From positions 1 to 7,487 of the forward strand of contig VERC01000113.1 in NCBI GenBank assembly GCA_018882825.1: a stretch of 7,487 nt of DNA. Direction: 5' to 3'. The stretch's first letter is position 1. Every line of letters begins with the position of its first letter. Under the pieces are notes generated by a model that saw nothing but the letters and a program-made list of their open reading frames with translations, made no database searches and was not told the DNA's origin. The position numbers and the translations under genes are program-made. Source of the stretch: Acidimicrobiia bacterium (GTDB lineage: Bacteria; Actinomycetota; Acidimicrobiia; Acidimicrobiales; Acidimicrobilacustridaceae). Positions 1 to 7,487 of the stretch are shown here, in pieces.

Positions 1-2
1 GC

Positions 3-833
3 TCACCGGTCGAGCGCGTCGTTGAGATTGCCCGAGCGGAGCCCCTCGAGGTCGACGGTGACGTAGCGATAGCCCGCGGACCTCACGGCGACGACGACCT
101 GCTCACGCCGGTCGATCATGCTGGCCAGATCGGCGACGGGAACCTCGATGCGAGCCACGTCGCCGTAGTGACGCACCCGGAGCGCGGTGAACCCGAGACC
201 GTGCAGGGCCGCCTCGGCCCGTTCGACACGACCGAGCACCCCGACGGTGACGGCCGTGCCGTAGGGAACCCGCGACGACAGACATGCCGCCGCCGGCTTG
301 TTCCATGTGCGCAAACCCAATCGGCGCGAGGCCTCACGCACCGTCGCCTTGGTGAAAGCACTGTCGACCAACGGGAACTGCGCACCGCGTTCGGCGGCCG
401 CGCGCTGACCGGGTCGATGATCGTCGAGATCGTCGAGATTCACACCCAGCACGGCCACCGCGCCGCGATCGGCGGCCATGGGCTCGAGCACGTCCATGAG
501 TGCGGTCTTGCACCGGAAGCAGCGATCGGCGTCGTTGCGCACGTACTGCTCGTCGTCGAGTTCGGTGGTCTCGACCTCGACCCACGACAGGCTCCACTCC
601 CGAGCCAGTTCGGCACAGTCATCGCGTTCACGACCGGCCAGTGAAGGTGACACTGCCGTGACGGCGACGGCCCGGTCGCCGAGTTCGTCATGGGCCATGC
701 GGGCGAGGAAGGCGGAATCGGCACCGCCGCTGAAGGCCACCACCACCGATCCGAGGTTCCGCAGCTCGACGCGCAGACGCTCGATGGCGTGATCGACCTC
801 GTCACCGATCGGATCGGAGCCGACTCGCGACAT
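3..833 (-). CDS. larE: LarE-like ATP-dependent sulfur transferase (PP-loop family)
   Basis: Complete 276-aa protein, ATG to TGA, of typical LarE length. LarE enzymes activate a substrate carboxylate with ATP and add sulfur to it; in lactobacilli this builds the nickel-pincer cofactor of lactate racemase, the sulfur coming from a cysteine of LarE itself. Visible here: PP-loop ATP motif SGGADS at residues 35-40, CFRCK at 105-109, GVNLDDLDDHRPG at 130-142, and KPAAACLSSRVPYG at 179-192, whose Cys184 is the likely counterpart of the sulfur-donating cysteine. An RVRHYGD stretch (219-225) follows. The start lies 6 nt after the hemQ stop and has GAGG upstream, so the gene is probably co-transcribed and coupled with hemQ. 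No larB, larC or lactate racemase gene is in the window, so nickel-pincer synthesis is unproven; another PP-loop sulfur or amide transfer is possible. Family call firm, substrate open. Confidence 0.88.
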   Translation of the reverse strand: MSRVGSDPIGDEVDHAIERLRVELRNLGSVVVAFSGGADSAFLARMAHDELGDRAVAVTAVSPSLAGRERDDCAELAREWSLSWVEVETTELDDEQYVRNDADRCFRCKTALMDVLEPMAADRGAVAVLGVNLDDLDDHRPGQRAAAERGAQFPLVDSAFTKATVREASRRLGLRTWNKPAAACLSSRVPYGTAVTVGVLGRVERAEAALHGLGFTALRVRHYGDVARIEVPVADLASMIDRREQVVVAVRSAGYRYVTVDLEGLRSGNLNDALDR

Positions 834-837
834 GGTG

Positions 838-841
838 CCTC
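838..841 (-). promoter_or_regulatory. Ribosome binding site of larE, inside the hemQ stop
   Basis: On the minus strand GAGG lies 4 nt before the larE ATG, and its first two bases are part of the TGA stop of hemQ. Ribosomes finishing hemQ would sit on the larE initiation site, which favours translational coupling. Confidence 0.5.
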
Positions 842-1523
842 AGTCGATGCCGAGCTCGGCCAACACGTCGGCGACCGGTGCGACCATGCCCGTGTAGAAC
901 GGTCCGAATTCGGCATAGAGGGCCGAGGCCCGATCGAACCGCATCGTGTAGACGACCTCCTTGAGATCGTCGGGAGCCGTGGCGAACAGGGTCACGCCCC
1001 ACTCCCAATCATCGAGACCAGCCGAACCGGTGACGACCTGCACGACACGGCCAGCGAAGTTGCGGCCGGATGCTCCGTGCTCGTACATCAACTCCTTGCG
1101 CTCGTCATAGGGGAGGGTGAACCAGTTGTGGACGTCGCCCCGCTGCTTCGACATGGGATAGAAGCACCAAGCCGGCTTGTCGGCCGGCGGCAACTGCGGG
1201 GTGAGCCGCGCCGACCGCTGCGGTTCGGGCACGCCCTGGGCGTACTCCGAGAGTTCGGTGAGCGAGACGTACGAGTCGGCGATCTCCAGTCCGGCGGCCT
1301 GGAGTGCGGCCTGCAACCGGCGGATGCGCCACAGATCGGTTCCGACGGCCATGAAGGCGAGGTCGGCCTTGTGCCCGAGGATGGCGACGGTGACCACCTG
1401 ATCACCATCGGACTGGGCCTTCTCGACGGCGGCGATCACGGCATCGGCATCGACCAGCGGACCCGACCTGCAGAACAGGTGCACCACGGCCATGCCGACG
1501 TTGGGGGAGACGGACTCGATCAC
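840..1523 (-). CDS. hemQ: Coproheme decarboxylase HemQ/ChdC (chlorite dismutase family)
   Basis: 227-aa cytoplasmic protein of the chlorite dismutase family. HemQ decarboxylates two propionates of coproheme with peroxide, giving heme b, the last step of the coproporphyrin-dependent heme route. The C-terminal half carries the signature: YPMSK at 122-126 with the catalytic Tyr122, NWFTLP at 133-138, EHG with the proximal heme ligand His149, TGSAGLDDWEWGVTLF at 165-180 and MRFDRASALYAEFG at 194-207. Gln162, 13 residues after His149, matches the distal glutamine of Firmicutes HemQ (Gln187 in Listeria), and the Tyr-to-His spacing of 27 is the same. A heme-binding chlorite dismutase would carry a distal Arg instead, so HemQ is preferred. 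GTG at 1523 is the only start before an in-frame TAG; ATG at 1493 is the alternative, but it would remove the residues just before the first strand. It is followed by larE after 6 nt. Confidence 0.93.
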   Translation of the reverse strand: MIESVSPNVGMAVVHLFCRSGPLVDADAVIAAVEKAQSDGDQVVTVAILGHKADLAFMAVGTDLWRIRRLQAALQAAGLEIADSYVSLTELSEYAQGVPEPQRSARLTPQLPPADKPAWCFYPMSKQRGDVHNWFTLPYDERKELMYEHGASGRNFAGRVVQVVTGSAGLDDWEWGVTLFATAPDDLKEVVYTMRFDRASALYAEFGPFYTGMVAPVADVLAELGID

Positions 1524-1575
1524 ACCTGCAGTCTACGGGCCCCGGCCCCCGAGGATTCCGGAGCGGCACTGGCGA
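1524..1575. other. Short intergenic region between fdhF and hemQ
   Basis: These 52 bp separate the fdhF stop from the hemQ start. They hold the candidate -10 hexamer and a GC-rich patch (1537-1548) able to form only a weak 5-bp stem with a 2-nt loop. There is no U-tract, so no clear intrinsic terminator after fdhF; read-through into hemQ is possible. Confidence 0.4.
1530..1535 (-). promoter_or_regulatory. Candidate -10 box of a leaderless hemQ transcript
   Basis: The minus strand reads TAGACT, a TANNNT actinobacterial -10 hexamer, then six bases, then the GTG start of hemQ. This places the hexamer exactly at -12 to -7 if transcription starts on the G of GTG. AGG lies only one base before GTG, too close to act as a Shine-Dalgarno sequence, which fits leaderless translation. 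No convincing -35 box is seen 16-18 nt upstream. Confidence 0.45.
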
Positions 1576-3786
1576 TCAGGCCCGCTCCAGCGTCACCACG
1601 GCGTTGTAGTCGGGAACCCGCGAGGCCGACTCGCGGTGCTCGGGCCCGGCCGCCAACAACACATTGCCCTCGGGCCAGTACACCTGCAGCGATCGACGGG
1701 CCAGGCGGGCGCGTCGGGCCCGCCCCGTGTACTCCCCCGTCTCGCTGCGCAGCACCACCCGGTCACCATCGGCGATGCCGAGCCGGTCGGCATCGAACTC
1801 GTCGATGAAGACGGCGTCGCGTCGGGCACCGGTGAGGGGATCGTGATCACCTTGCACGATGGTGTTGAACTGCTTGCCGCGGCGGGTGGAGACCAGGAAG
1901 GCGCCCTCAGGAAGTTCGGTGGACGGTCGCTCGAGCACGCTGAACCGCCCCCGACCGTCGACGGTGGGGAAGACACCGCCCTCGCACAGGTGCGGACCGC
2001 CCCACTGCACCTGATCACCGGTGGCGGCCAACGTCTCGATCCCGGCGTAGGCCGGCACGACGCGGGCTATCTCGGCCCGCAGCGACCGGTTGTCGGGCCA
2101 CGCGAACGCGTCGACCAGTTCGGGGCGCACCCGGGTCGCCACGTCGGCGAACAGTCGCCATTCACTGCGGGCCTCGCCGATCTGCCGGGGGATCTCGGGC
2201 GAGTAGACGATGCGCCGCTCAGTGGTCGTCTCGGTACCGCCACCCTCCTGCTCGTAACGGGTGCTGACGGGCAGGAGGATCACGTCGTCGCCGGGCAACA
2301 GCATCTGGGTGTTGACGACGATGTCCTGGTGCACGCGCAACGGCACCGCCTCCATGGCCCGCTCCACCATGGCCGGATCGGGCAATGCCTCCAGGAAGTT
2401 GCCGCCCGACATCCACAACACATCGAGTTCGCCGCGCAGTGCAGCCTCGGGAATCTCGGCGGCGGTCATCCCGGAGTGATCGGGCACGTCGAAACCCCAC
2501 TGGGCCGACAACGCGGCGGCGCTCTCCGGCGTCGGCGTCACCCCTCCGGGCAGCGCCGTGGCGTAGGCGCCCATCTCGGCGCCGCCCTGCACACCGCTGT
2601 GCCCGCGCAGGGGCATGAGTCCGGCGCCATCGCGTCCGACGTTGCCCCGGGCGAGCGCCAGGTTGACGATGCCGCGCACGCCCTCGCCGGCATGCACGTG
2701 CTGGGTGATTCCCATCGACCACAACAGCACGGCACTGTCGGCCCGGGCGTACTCGTCGACGAAGGCGTCGAGTTGAGCCATGGTCAGACCGCACTCGTCG
2801 AGCAACGTCTCGTACGACACGGCGGCGAGGGCGGCGACGACGTCGTCCCATCCGGAGGTGTGCTCGGCGATGAAGACGTCGTCGACCGCTCCCCGCTCGA
2901 TCAGTCGCTTCAGCGCGGCATCGGCCAGCGCCACATCGCCGCCGGGCCGCACCGGTACGTGCAGGTCGCACATCTTCGTGCCGAAGATGGCCGACTCGGT
3001 GGTGGATGGCACCCAGTAGCGGTCGAGACCCGGTTCGAGGTACGGGTTCACCACCACGACGCGGGTGCCGTTCACCCGGGCCTTGTAGAGGTGCTTCATG
3101 AACACGGGTTGGTTGTTGGCCGGATTGGCACCCCAGATGACGAGCAGATCCGTGGTCAGCACGTCGGACAATGAGCACGTGGTGGCGGCCACACCGACGG
3201 TCGACTTCAGCGCCGTGGTCGATGGCGCGTGACAGATGCGGGCCGCCGAATCGACATTGGCGATGCCCATGGCCCGAGCCGCCTTGCCGGCCACGTAGTA
3301 GGTCTCGTTGGTGATGCCGCGACTGGTGACGAACATGCCGACGCGCTCGGGAGTCGTGCTCGTGATGCCGACGGTGAGAGCGCCGAGGGCCTCGTCCCAG
3401 GAGATGCGGGTGAAGCCGCGTTCTCCGCGGCGACGCCGCATGGGATGGGCGAGCCGCCCCATCGATCGAAGTTCGGCGCCCGAACGGAGGCGCAGTGACG
3501 CCACGTCGGCCAGCGCGTCCTCGGGCATGGCGTCGAGCGTGTTGATCTCGAGCAGACGCAGACGCGTGAGACACAGGTGGACGTCGTCCATCGTCCAGTC
3601 GTGCAGGCCGGCGACCCCCAGAGCGCACCCGTCGCACACACCCTGGGTCAACACCTTCCATGCGTAGCGACCGTGACGTCGGTTCCGCCACGCCAGCTTC
3701 ACCATCTCCACGTGATGGAAGGGCTTGTCGAGTCCGATGCCGAGCGGCCGCCAGTCGGCCCACAGTCGGGGATTGATGCGCCCCAT
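1576..3786 (-). CDS. fdhF: FdhF/YdeP-type molybdopterin oxidoreductase (formate dehydrogenase alpha-like)
   Basis: 736-aa protein of the DMSO reductase superfamily, resembling E. coli YdeP (about 759 aa) and the mycobacterial FdhF beside FdhD. Such enzymes hold a bis-MGD molybdenum or tungsten cofactor and usually one [4Fe-4S] cluster. Seen: CDGC at 51-54 and Cys72 (three candidate cluster ligands, the pattern I recall from YdeP); ARICHAPST at 182-190, where Cys185-His186 align with Sec140-His141 of E. coli FdhF, so Cys is the predicted metal ligand; WGANPANNQP at 218-227; SMGITQHVHAGEG at 357-369; GNVGRDGAGLMPLRGHSGVQG at 381-401; WMSGGNFLEALPD at 458-470; and a C-terminal cofactor-binding domain with KQFNTIVQGDHDPLTG at 638-653. 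No Tat signal or membrane segment is evident, so it is probably cytoplasmic. It overlaps fdhD by one base. The reaction is not shown: formate oxidation is possible, but YdeP-type members are poorly characterised and no electron-transfer subunit is nearby. The longer in-frame start at 4185 would add an Arg-rich shadow of fdhD. Confidence 0.9.
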   Translation of the reverse strand: MGRINPRLWADWRPLGIGLDKPFHHVEMVKLAWRNRRHGRYAWKVLTQGVCDGCALGVAGLHDWTMDDVHLCLTRLRLLEINTLDAMPEDALADVASLRLRSGAELRSMGRLAHPMRRRRGERGFTRISWDEALGALTVGITSTTPERVGMFVTSRGITNETYYVAGKAARAMGIANVDSAARICHAPSTTALKSTVGVAATTCSLSDVLTTDLLVIWGANPANNQPVFMKHLYKARVNGTRVVVVNPYLEPGLDRYWVPSTTESAIFGTKMCDLHVPVRPGGDVALADAALKRLIERGAVDDVFIAEHTSGWDDVVAALAAVSYETLLDECGLTMAQLDAFVDEYARADSAVLLWSMGITQHVHAGEGVRGIVNLALARGNVGRDGAGLMPLRGHSGVQGGAEMGAYATALPGGVTPTPESAAALSAQWGFDVPDHSGMTAAEIPEAALRGELDVLWMSGGNFLEALPDPAMVERAMEAVPLRVHQDIVVNTQMLLPGDDVILLPVSTRYEQEGGGTETTTERRIVYSPEIPRQIGEARSEWRLFADVATRVRPELVDAFAWPDNRSLRAEIARVVPAYAGIETLAATGDQVQWGGPHLCEGGVFPTVDGRGRFSVLERPSTELPEGAFLVSTRRGKQFNTIVQGDHDPLTGARRDAVFIDEFDADRLGIADGDRVVLRSETGEYTGRARRARLARRSLQVYWPEGNVLLAAGPEHRESASRVPDYNAVVTLERA

Positions 3787-4589
3787 CAGTTCACCTCGGG
3801 CTCGGTGTAGACGTTGGCCTCGTCGCCGCGTACGAACCCGACGAGGGTGAGGCCGGCGCGTTCGGCCGTCTCCACGGCCAGAGCCGAAGGAGCCGAGACG
3901 GCGACGACGAGTTCGAATCCGGCCGACCAGGCCTTCTGCACGATCTCGAACGAGGCTCGCCCGCTCACGAACAGCCCCAGTCCGATGGCCGGCACCCGAC
4001 CGTCGAGCAGCAGGCGGCCCACGACCTTGTCGACCGCGTTGTGTCGACCGATGTCCTCGCGCACCACCGACACCTCGCCGGACCGGTCGAAGGCGGCCGC
4101 CGCATGCACCCCACCGGTGGACTCGAACAGTCGTTGCGCGCTGCGGACCGACTCGACGACGCCGAGCGCCACCTCGAGTGGCCATGGCGCATGGTTCGGA
4201 ATCGGGGCGAGTCGGGCGGTGAGCTCCTCGATCTGTTCAGATCCGCAGATCCCGCACGACGAGGACGTGGTGGTGAGACGGGCCCGGGGCTCGGGAGCGA
4301 GTCCACCGGTCTCGACACTGACGACGTTGAACTCGGTCTCCATCGCCGATCCCGTGCCGCAGTAGCGGCAGGTCTGGACCGGCGCCCCGGCCAGCAGACC
4401 GTCGCTGTGGCACAGGCCGACGGCCAGTTCGAAGTCGTCCCCCGGCGTCCGCATGGTGGTGGCGACCAGATGACCGTCGAGTCGGATCTCGAGGGGTTCC
4501 TCGACGATGACCGCTTCGGGACGACGGCCACCGACGAACTGTCCACCCAGTCGGCGGGCCAACACGGTCTCGGAGCGCCGACGGGTCAT
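3786..4589 (-). CDS. fdhD: FdhD, sulfurtransferase for formate dehydrogenase maturation
   Basis: 267-aa cytoplasmic protein, close to the usual 260-280 aa. In E. coli FdhD takes sulfur from the desulfurase IscS on a CxxC motif and passes it to the molybdenum cofactor, giving the Mo=S group that formate dehydrogenase needs. Seen: EEPLEIRLDG at 30-39, MRTPGDDFELAVG at 46-58, the loop motif SSSCGICG at 109-116 with Cys112 and Cys115, REDIGRHNAVDKV at 177-189, VSGRASFEIVQKA at 208-220 and GFVRGDEANVYT at 251-262. A second CxxC pair (Cys74, Cys77) is also present. ATG at 4589 is chosen because MTRRR followed shortly by the conserved domain is the usual N-terminus; an ATG at 4682 would add 31 unsupported residues across the region next to the groEL hairpin. 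Overlap with the downstream oxidoreductase makes that enzyme the obvious client. Confidence 0.93.
   Translation of the reverse strand: MTRRRSETVLARRLGGQFVGGRRPEAVIVEEPLEIRLDGHLVATTMRTPGDDFELAVGLCHSDGLLAGAPVQTCRYCGTGSAMETEFNVVSVETGGLAPEPRARLTTTSSSCGICGSEQIEELTARLAPIPNHAPWPLEVALGVVESVRSAQRLFESTGGVHAAAAFDRSGEVSVVREDIGRHNAVDKVVGRLLLDGRVPAIGLGLFVSGRASFEIVQKAWSAGFELVVAVSAPSALAVETAERAGLTLVGFVRGDEANVYTEPEVN
3791..3797 (-). promoter_or_regulatory. Strong ribosome binding site of fdhF within the fdhD end
   Basis: GAGGTGA on the minus strand is a 7-base match to the canonical Shine-Dalgarno sequence, 4 nt before the fdhF ATG. It lies in the last codons of fdhD, whose TGA shares its A with the ATG (TGATG). 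This fixes the fdhF start at 3786 and indicates coupled translation. Confidence 0.8.
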
Positions 4590-4595
4590 GCCGTG

Positions 4596-4601
4596 ACGGT
4601 A
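4596..4601 (-). promoter_or_regulatory. Candidate -10 box of a leaderless fdhD transcript
   Basis: The minus strand has TACCGT (TANNNT) followed by exactly six bases and the fdhD ATG at 4589, again -12 to -7 for a start site at the A of ATG. No Shine-Dalgarno sequence is present before this ATG. A -35 element is not recognisable. Placement is identical to that at hemQ. Confidence 0.45.
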
Positions 4602-4660
4602 CCGGTCCACAGCCGTCGCCCGGCCCGTCGACCGTTCGATTCGACACCCGACGCGCCGAT

Positions 4661-4680
4661 GGGCGCCCCGCAGGGCGCCC
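4661..4680 (-). terminator. GC-rich hairpin behind groEL, probable terminator
   Basis: Two copies of the self-complementary octamer GGGCGCCC (4661-4668 and 4673-4680) flank the 4-nt loop CGCA, giving a perfect 8-bp all-GC stem about 30 nt past the groEL stop. There is no T-run after it on the minus strand, as is common in actinobacterial terminators. It lies between groEL and the fdhD start, so it would separate the two units. Confidence 0.55.
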
Positions 4681-4697
4681 ACCGAACGAACTGCGAC

Positions 4698-6432
<1,735 letters not shown>

Positions 6433-6487
6433 TCAGGCGCCGATCGCAACCCGGGGACCGGACGACCGAGGAGGTCGCCCGGACGGA

Positions 6488-6766
6488 TCAGGCCCCGCCG
6501 GCCACCGCCTGCATGATCGACACGGTGACCCCGTCGGGCACGGGGGTGTCGAGACCCTGCAGGAAACGCACGTCGTCGTCGTCGACGAACACGTTGACAT
6601 AGCGCACCAGGGCGCCATCGTCGCCGAGCAACTTGGCCCGGAAGCCCGGATGGGCCGCCTCGAGACTGGACAGCACCTGGGCCACGGTGGCTCCCTCGAC
6701 CTGCACGGTGGACTGACCGGCGGTCAGGGGACGGAACACCGGGGGGACTCGGACGGTGACGCTCAT
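6488..6766 (-). CDS. CysO-like ubiquitin-fold sulfur carrier (MoaD/ThiS family), Gly-Gly-Ala tail
   Basis: 92-aa protein of the MoaD/ThiS family, closest in my reading to mycobacterial CysO: opening [43 protein letters not shown] at 55-79 and an end IMQAVAGGA, against a CysO end of PAVAGG as I recall it. Family members are adenylated and converted to a C-terminal thiocarboxylate at the terminal Gly-Gly, which then donates sulfur; CysO feeds cysteine synthesis by CysM, with the Mec protease releasing the product. Here one Ala follows Gly-Gly, so removal by a JAMM-type protease would be expected before activation, as described for the HcyS-Ala carrier of Wolinella. No cysM, mec or E1-like moeB gene is in the window, so MoaD (molybdopterin synthase small subunit) remains an alternative, attractive given the molybdoenzyme nearby. 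Start ATG at 6766 has a GAGGT site. Confidence 0.85.
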   Translation of the reverse strand: MSVTVRVPPVFRPLTAGQSTVQVEGATVAQVLSSLEAAHPGFRAKLLGDDGALVRYVNVFVDDDDVRFLQGLDTPVPDGVTVSIMQAVAGGA

Positions 6767-6771
6767 CGGGT

Positions 6772-6776
6772 ACCTC
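6772..6776 (-). promoter_or_regulatory. Ribosome binding site of the CysO-like gene
   Basis: GAGGT on the minus strand lies 5 nt before the ATG at 6766, supporting that start. Confidence 0.65.
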
Positions 6777-6797
6777 GGGGAGTTCGAACGACGCCGA

Positions 6798-6803
6798 ACC
6801 CTA
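6798..6803 (-). promoter_or_regulatory. Candidate -10 box for the CysO-like gene
   Basis: TAGGGT (TANNNT) on the minus strand would start transcription near 6791, leaving a leader of about 25 nt containing the GAGGT site. No clear -35 box is seen, so this rests on the hexamer and its position. Confidence 0.3.
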
Positions 6804-6882
6804 GCGGGCGGGTCCGGGGTTCCCCACCGGCGGGTGAGGGTGGGCGCTTGCCAGCGGGGGGCGGGTCGCCGACGATGGGGCG

Positions 6883-7487
6883 GTGAGCACCCCCCGGACC
6901 CACGTCGCCAACGAGTTCGATCCGACGGCGCTGGCCACCGCCAAGGGGGAGACCACGGTGTCGGTGTGCATCCCGGCCCGCAACGAGGAACCGACCGTCG
7001 GCCAGATCGTGGAGCGGATCCGTGTCGATCTCGTCGACGGTCTCGGACTGGTCGACGAGATCGTGGTCATCGACGACCACTCCACCGACCGGACCTCGGC
7101 GGTGGCGGCGGCCGCCGGGGCGACGGTCGTCGACGCATCGGCCGTGCTGACCGAACACGGACGGGGTCACGGCAAGGGTGAGGCGTTGTGGAAGTCGTTG
7201 TACGCGTCCTCCGGTGATCTCGTGATCTGGGTCGACGCCGACGTACGTGACTTCTCGACACGGTTCATCACCGGACTGCTCGGACCGTTGCTCACCGATC
7301 CGACGATCGGGTTCGTGAAGGGGTTCTACGAGCGACCGGTGGACGGACAGGTGCGCGGCGGTGGTCGGGTGACCGAACTGGTGGCCCGTCCGTTGCTCAC
7401 GATGTGCTTCGGGGAACTCGCCGGCATCGTGCAACCGCTCTCGGGGGAGTACGGCGGTCGCCGCACCGTCCTCGAGCAGATCGGTTT
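6883..7487 (+). CDS. gpgS: Glucosyl-3-phosphoglycerate synthase (GT81), 3' end cut by the window
   Basis: The first 201 codons are present; the gene continues past the right edge. GpgS transfers glucose from an NDP-glucose to 3-phosphoglycerate, giving glucosyl-3-phosphoglycerate, precursor of methylglucose lipopolysaccharides in mycobacteria or of the solute glucosylglycerate. It is a GT-A fold, retaining enzyme of the cytoplasm. Seen: nucleotide-sugar motif IPARNEE at 30-36, [10 protein letters not shown] at 62-71, [10 protein letters not shown] at 97-106, metal-binding DAD at 118-120, and [14 protein letters not shown] at 159-172 followed by [11 protein letters not shown] at 184-194, nearly as in M. 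tuberculosis GpgS (Rv1208). The GTG at 6883 is the only ATG or GTG between the in-frame TGA at 6835 and the conserved domain; an ATG at 6875 is closed by TGA within four codons. GGGG only 2 nt before GTG is too close for a normal ribosome site. It is divergent from the other genes. Confidence 0.93.
   Translation, partial: MSTPRTHVANEFDPTALATAKGETTVSVCIPARNEEPTVGQIVERIRVDLVDGLGLVDEIVVIDDHSTDRTSAVAAAAGATVVDASAVLTEHGRGHGKGEALWKSLYASSGDLVIWVDADVRDFSTRFITGLLGPLLTDPTIGFVKGFYERPVDGQVRGGGRVTELVARPLLTMCFGELAGIVQPLSGEYGGRRTVLEQIG

Larger units (their letters stand above)
6767..6882. other. Divergent intergenic region with clustered G-tracts
   Basis: These 116 bp separate two outward-facing genes and must hold both promoters. 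From 6806 to 6880 the plus strand carries nine runs of three or more G (for example 6816-6819, 6832-6834, 6838-6840, 6842-6844, 6856-6861). At 6871-6876 GACGAT keeps the A and final T of a TANNNT box at -12 to -7 of gpgS. No open reading frame of its own is supported. Confidence 0.4.

Noticed and set aside
1537..1548. Possible fdhF terminator stem
   Set aside because: Only a 5-bp stem with a 2-nt loop and no T-run; too weak to call.
690..3174. Long plus-strand open frames at 690-1808 and 1492-3174
   Set aside because: They lie opposite well-supported minus-strand genes and arise from GC-rich codon bias; their translations match no family I recognise.
3787..4185. 133-residue N-terminal extension of the fdhF reading frame
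   Set aside because: It is Arg-rich, out of frame across fdhD, and lacks family similarity; the TGATG overlap and GAGGTGA site fix the start at 3786.
4590..4682. Longer fdhD start at 4682
   Set aside because: It adds 31 residues not typical of FdhD and would begin next to the groEL hairpin; the 4589 start gives the usual length.
6756..7181. Plus-strand open frame overlapping the gpgS start in another frame
   Set aside because: It is low-complexity, Gly- and Arg-rich, and starts within the opposite-strand sulfur carrier gene.
6763..7434. Minus-strand open frame opposite gpgS
   Set aside because: The plus-strand reading gives a clear GpgS with all motifs; this frame is its shadow.

Overview
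This GC-rich window reads as an ordinary chromosomal segment of an actinobacterium-like organism. A deep-branching actinobacterial lineage such as the Acidimicrobiia is my best guess. The clues are the high GC, a GT81 glucosyl-3-phosphoglycerate synthase, a CysO-like sulfur carrier, the fdhD-fdhF gene pair also known from mycobacteria, and start codons placed as in leaderless mRNAs. The assignment is inference: the HemQ protein is closer in its motifs to the Firmicutes type than to the usual actinobacterial type. I see no mobile element, CRISPR array, tRNA, rRNA or sign of recent transfer.

Layout: six genes lie on the minus strand. In order of transcription (right to left) they are a CysO/MoaD-like sulfur carrier (6766-6488), groEL behind a CIRCE heat-shock operator (6327-4711), fdhD (4589-3786), an FdhF/YdeP-type molybdopterin oxidoreductase (3786-1576), the coproheme decarboxylase hemQ/chdC (1523-840) and a larE-like sulfur transferase (833-3). 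A seventh gene, gpgS, diverges on the plus strand from 6883 and runs off the right edge.

Transcription units inferred from spacing: cysO-like gene alone or reading into groEL; groEL with its own CIRCE and a GC hairpin behind it; fdhD-fdhF coupled by a TGATG overlap with a strong internal ribosome binding site; hemQ-larE with a 6-nt gap. fdhD and hemQ each have a TANNNT hexamer exactly at -12 to -7 relative to the start codon and no well-placed Shine-Dalgarno sequence, which suggests leaderless transcripts.

Functional theme: FdhD sulfurates the molybdenum cofactor of the adjacent oxidoreductase; HemQ makes heme b by the coproporphyrin-dependent route; LarE-type enzymes transfer sulfur to a cofactor; CysO-type proteins carry sulfur as a C-terminal thiocarboxylate. 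Three of the seven genes therefore handle activated sulfur. The genes look conserved in family, and the points of interest lie in details: the Gly-Gly-Ala tail of the sulfur carrier, the orphan larE behind hemQ, and the twin leaderless starts. I did not find an obviously new multi-gene system.
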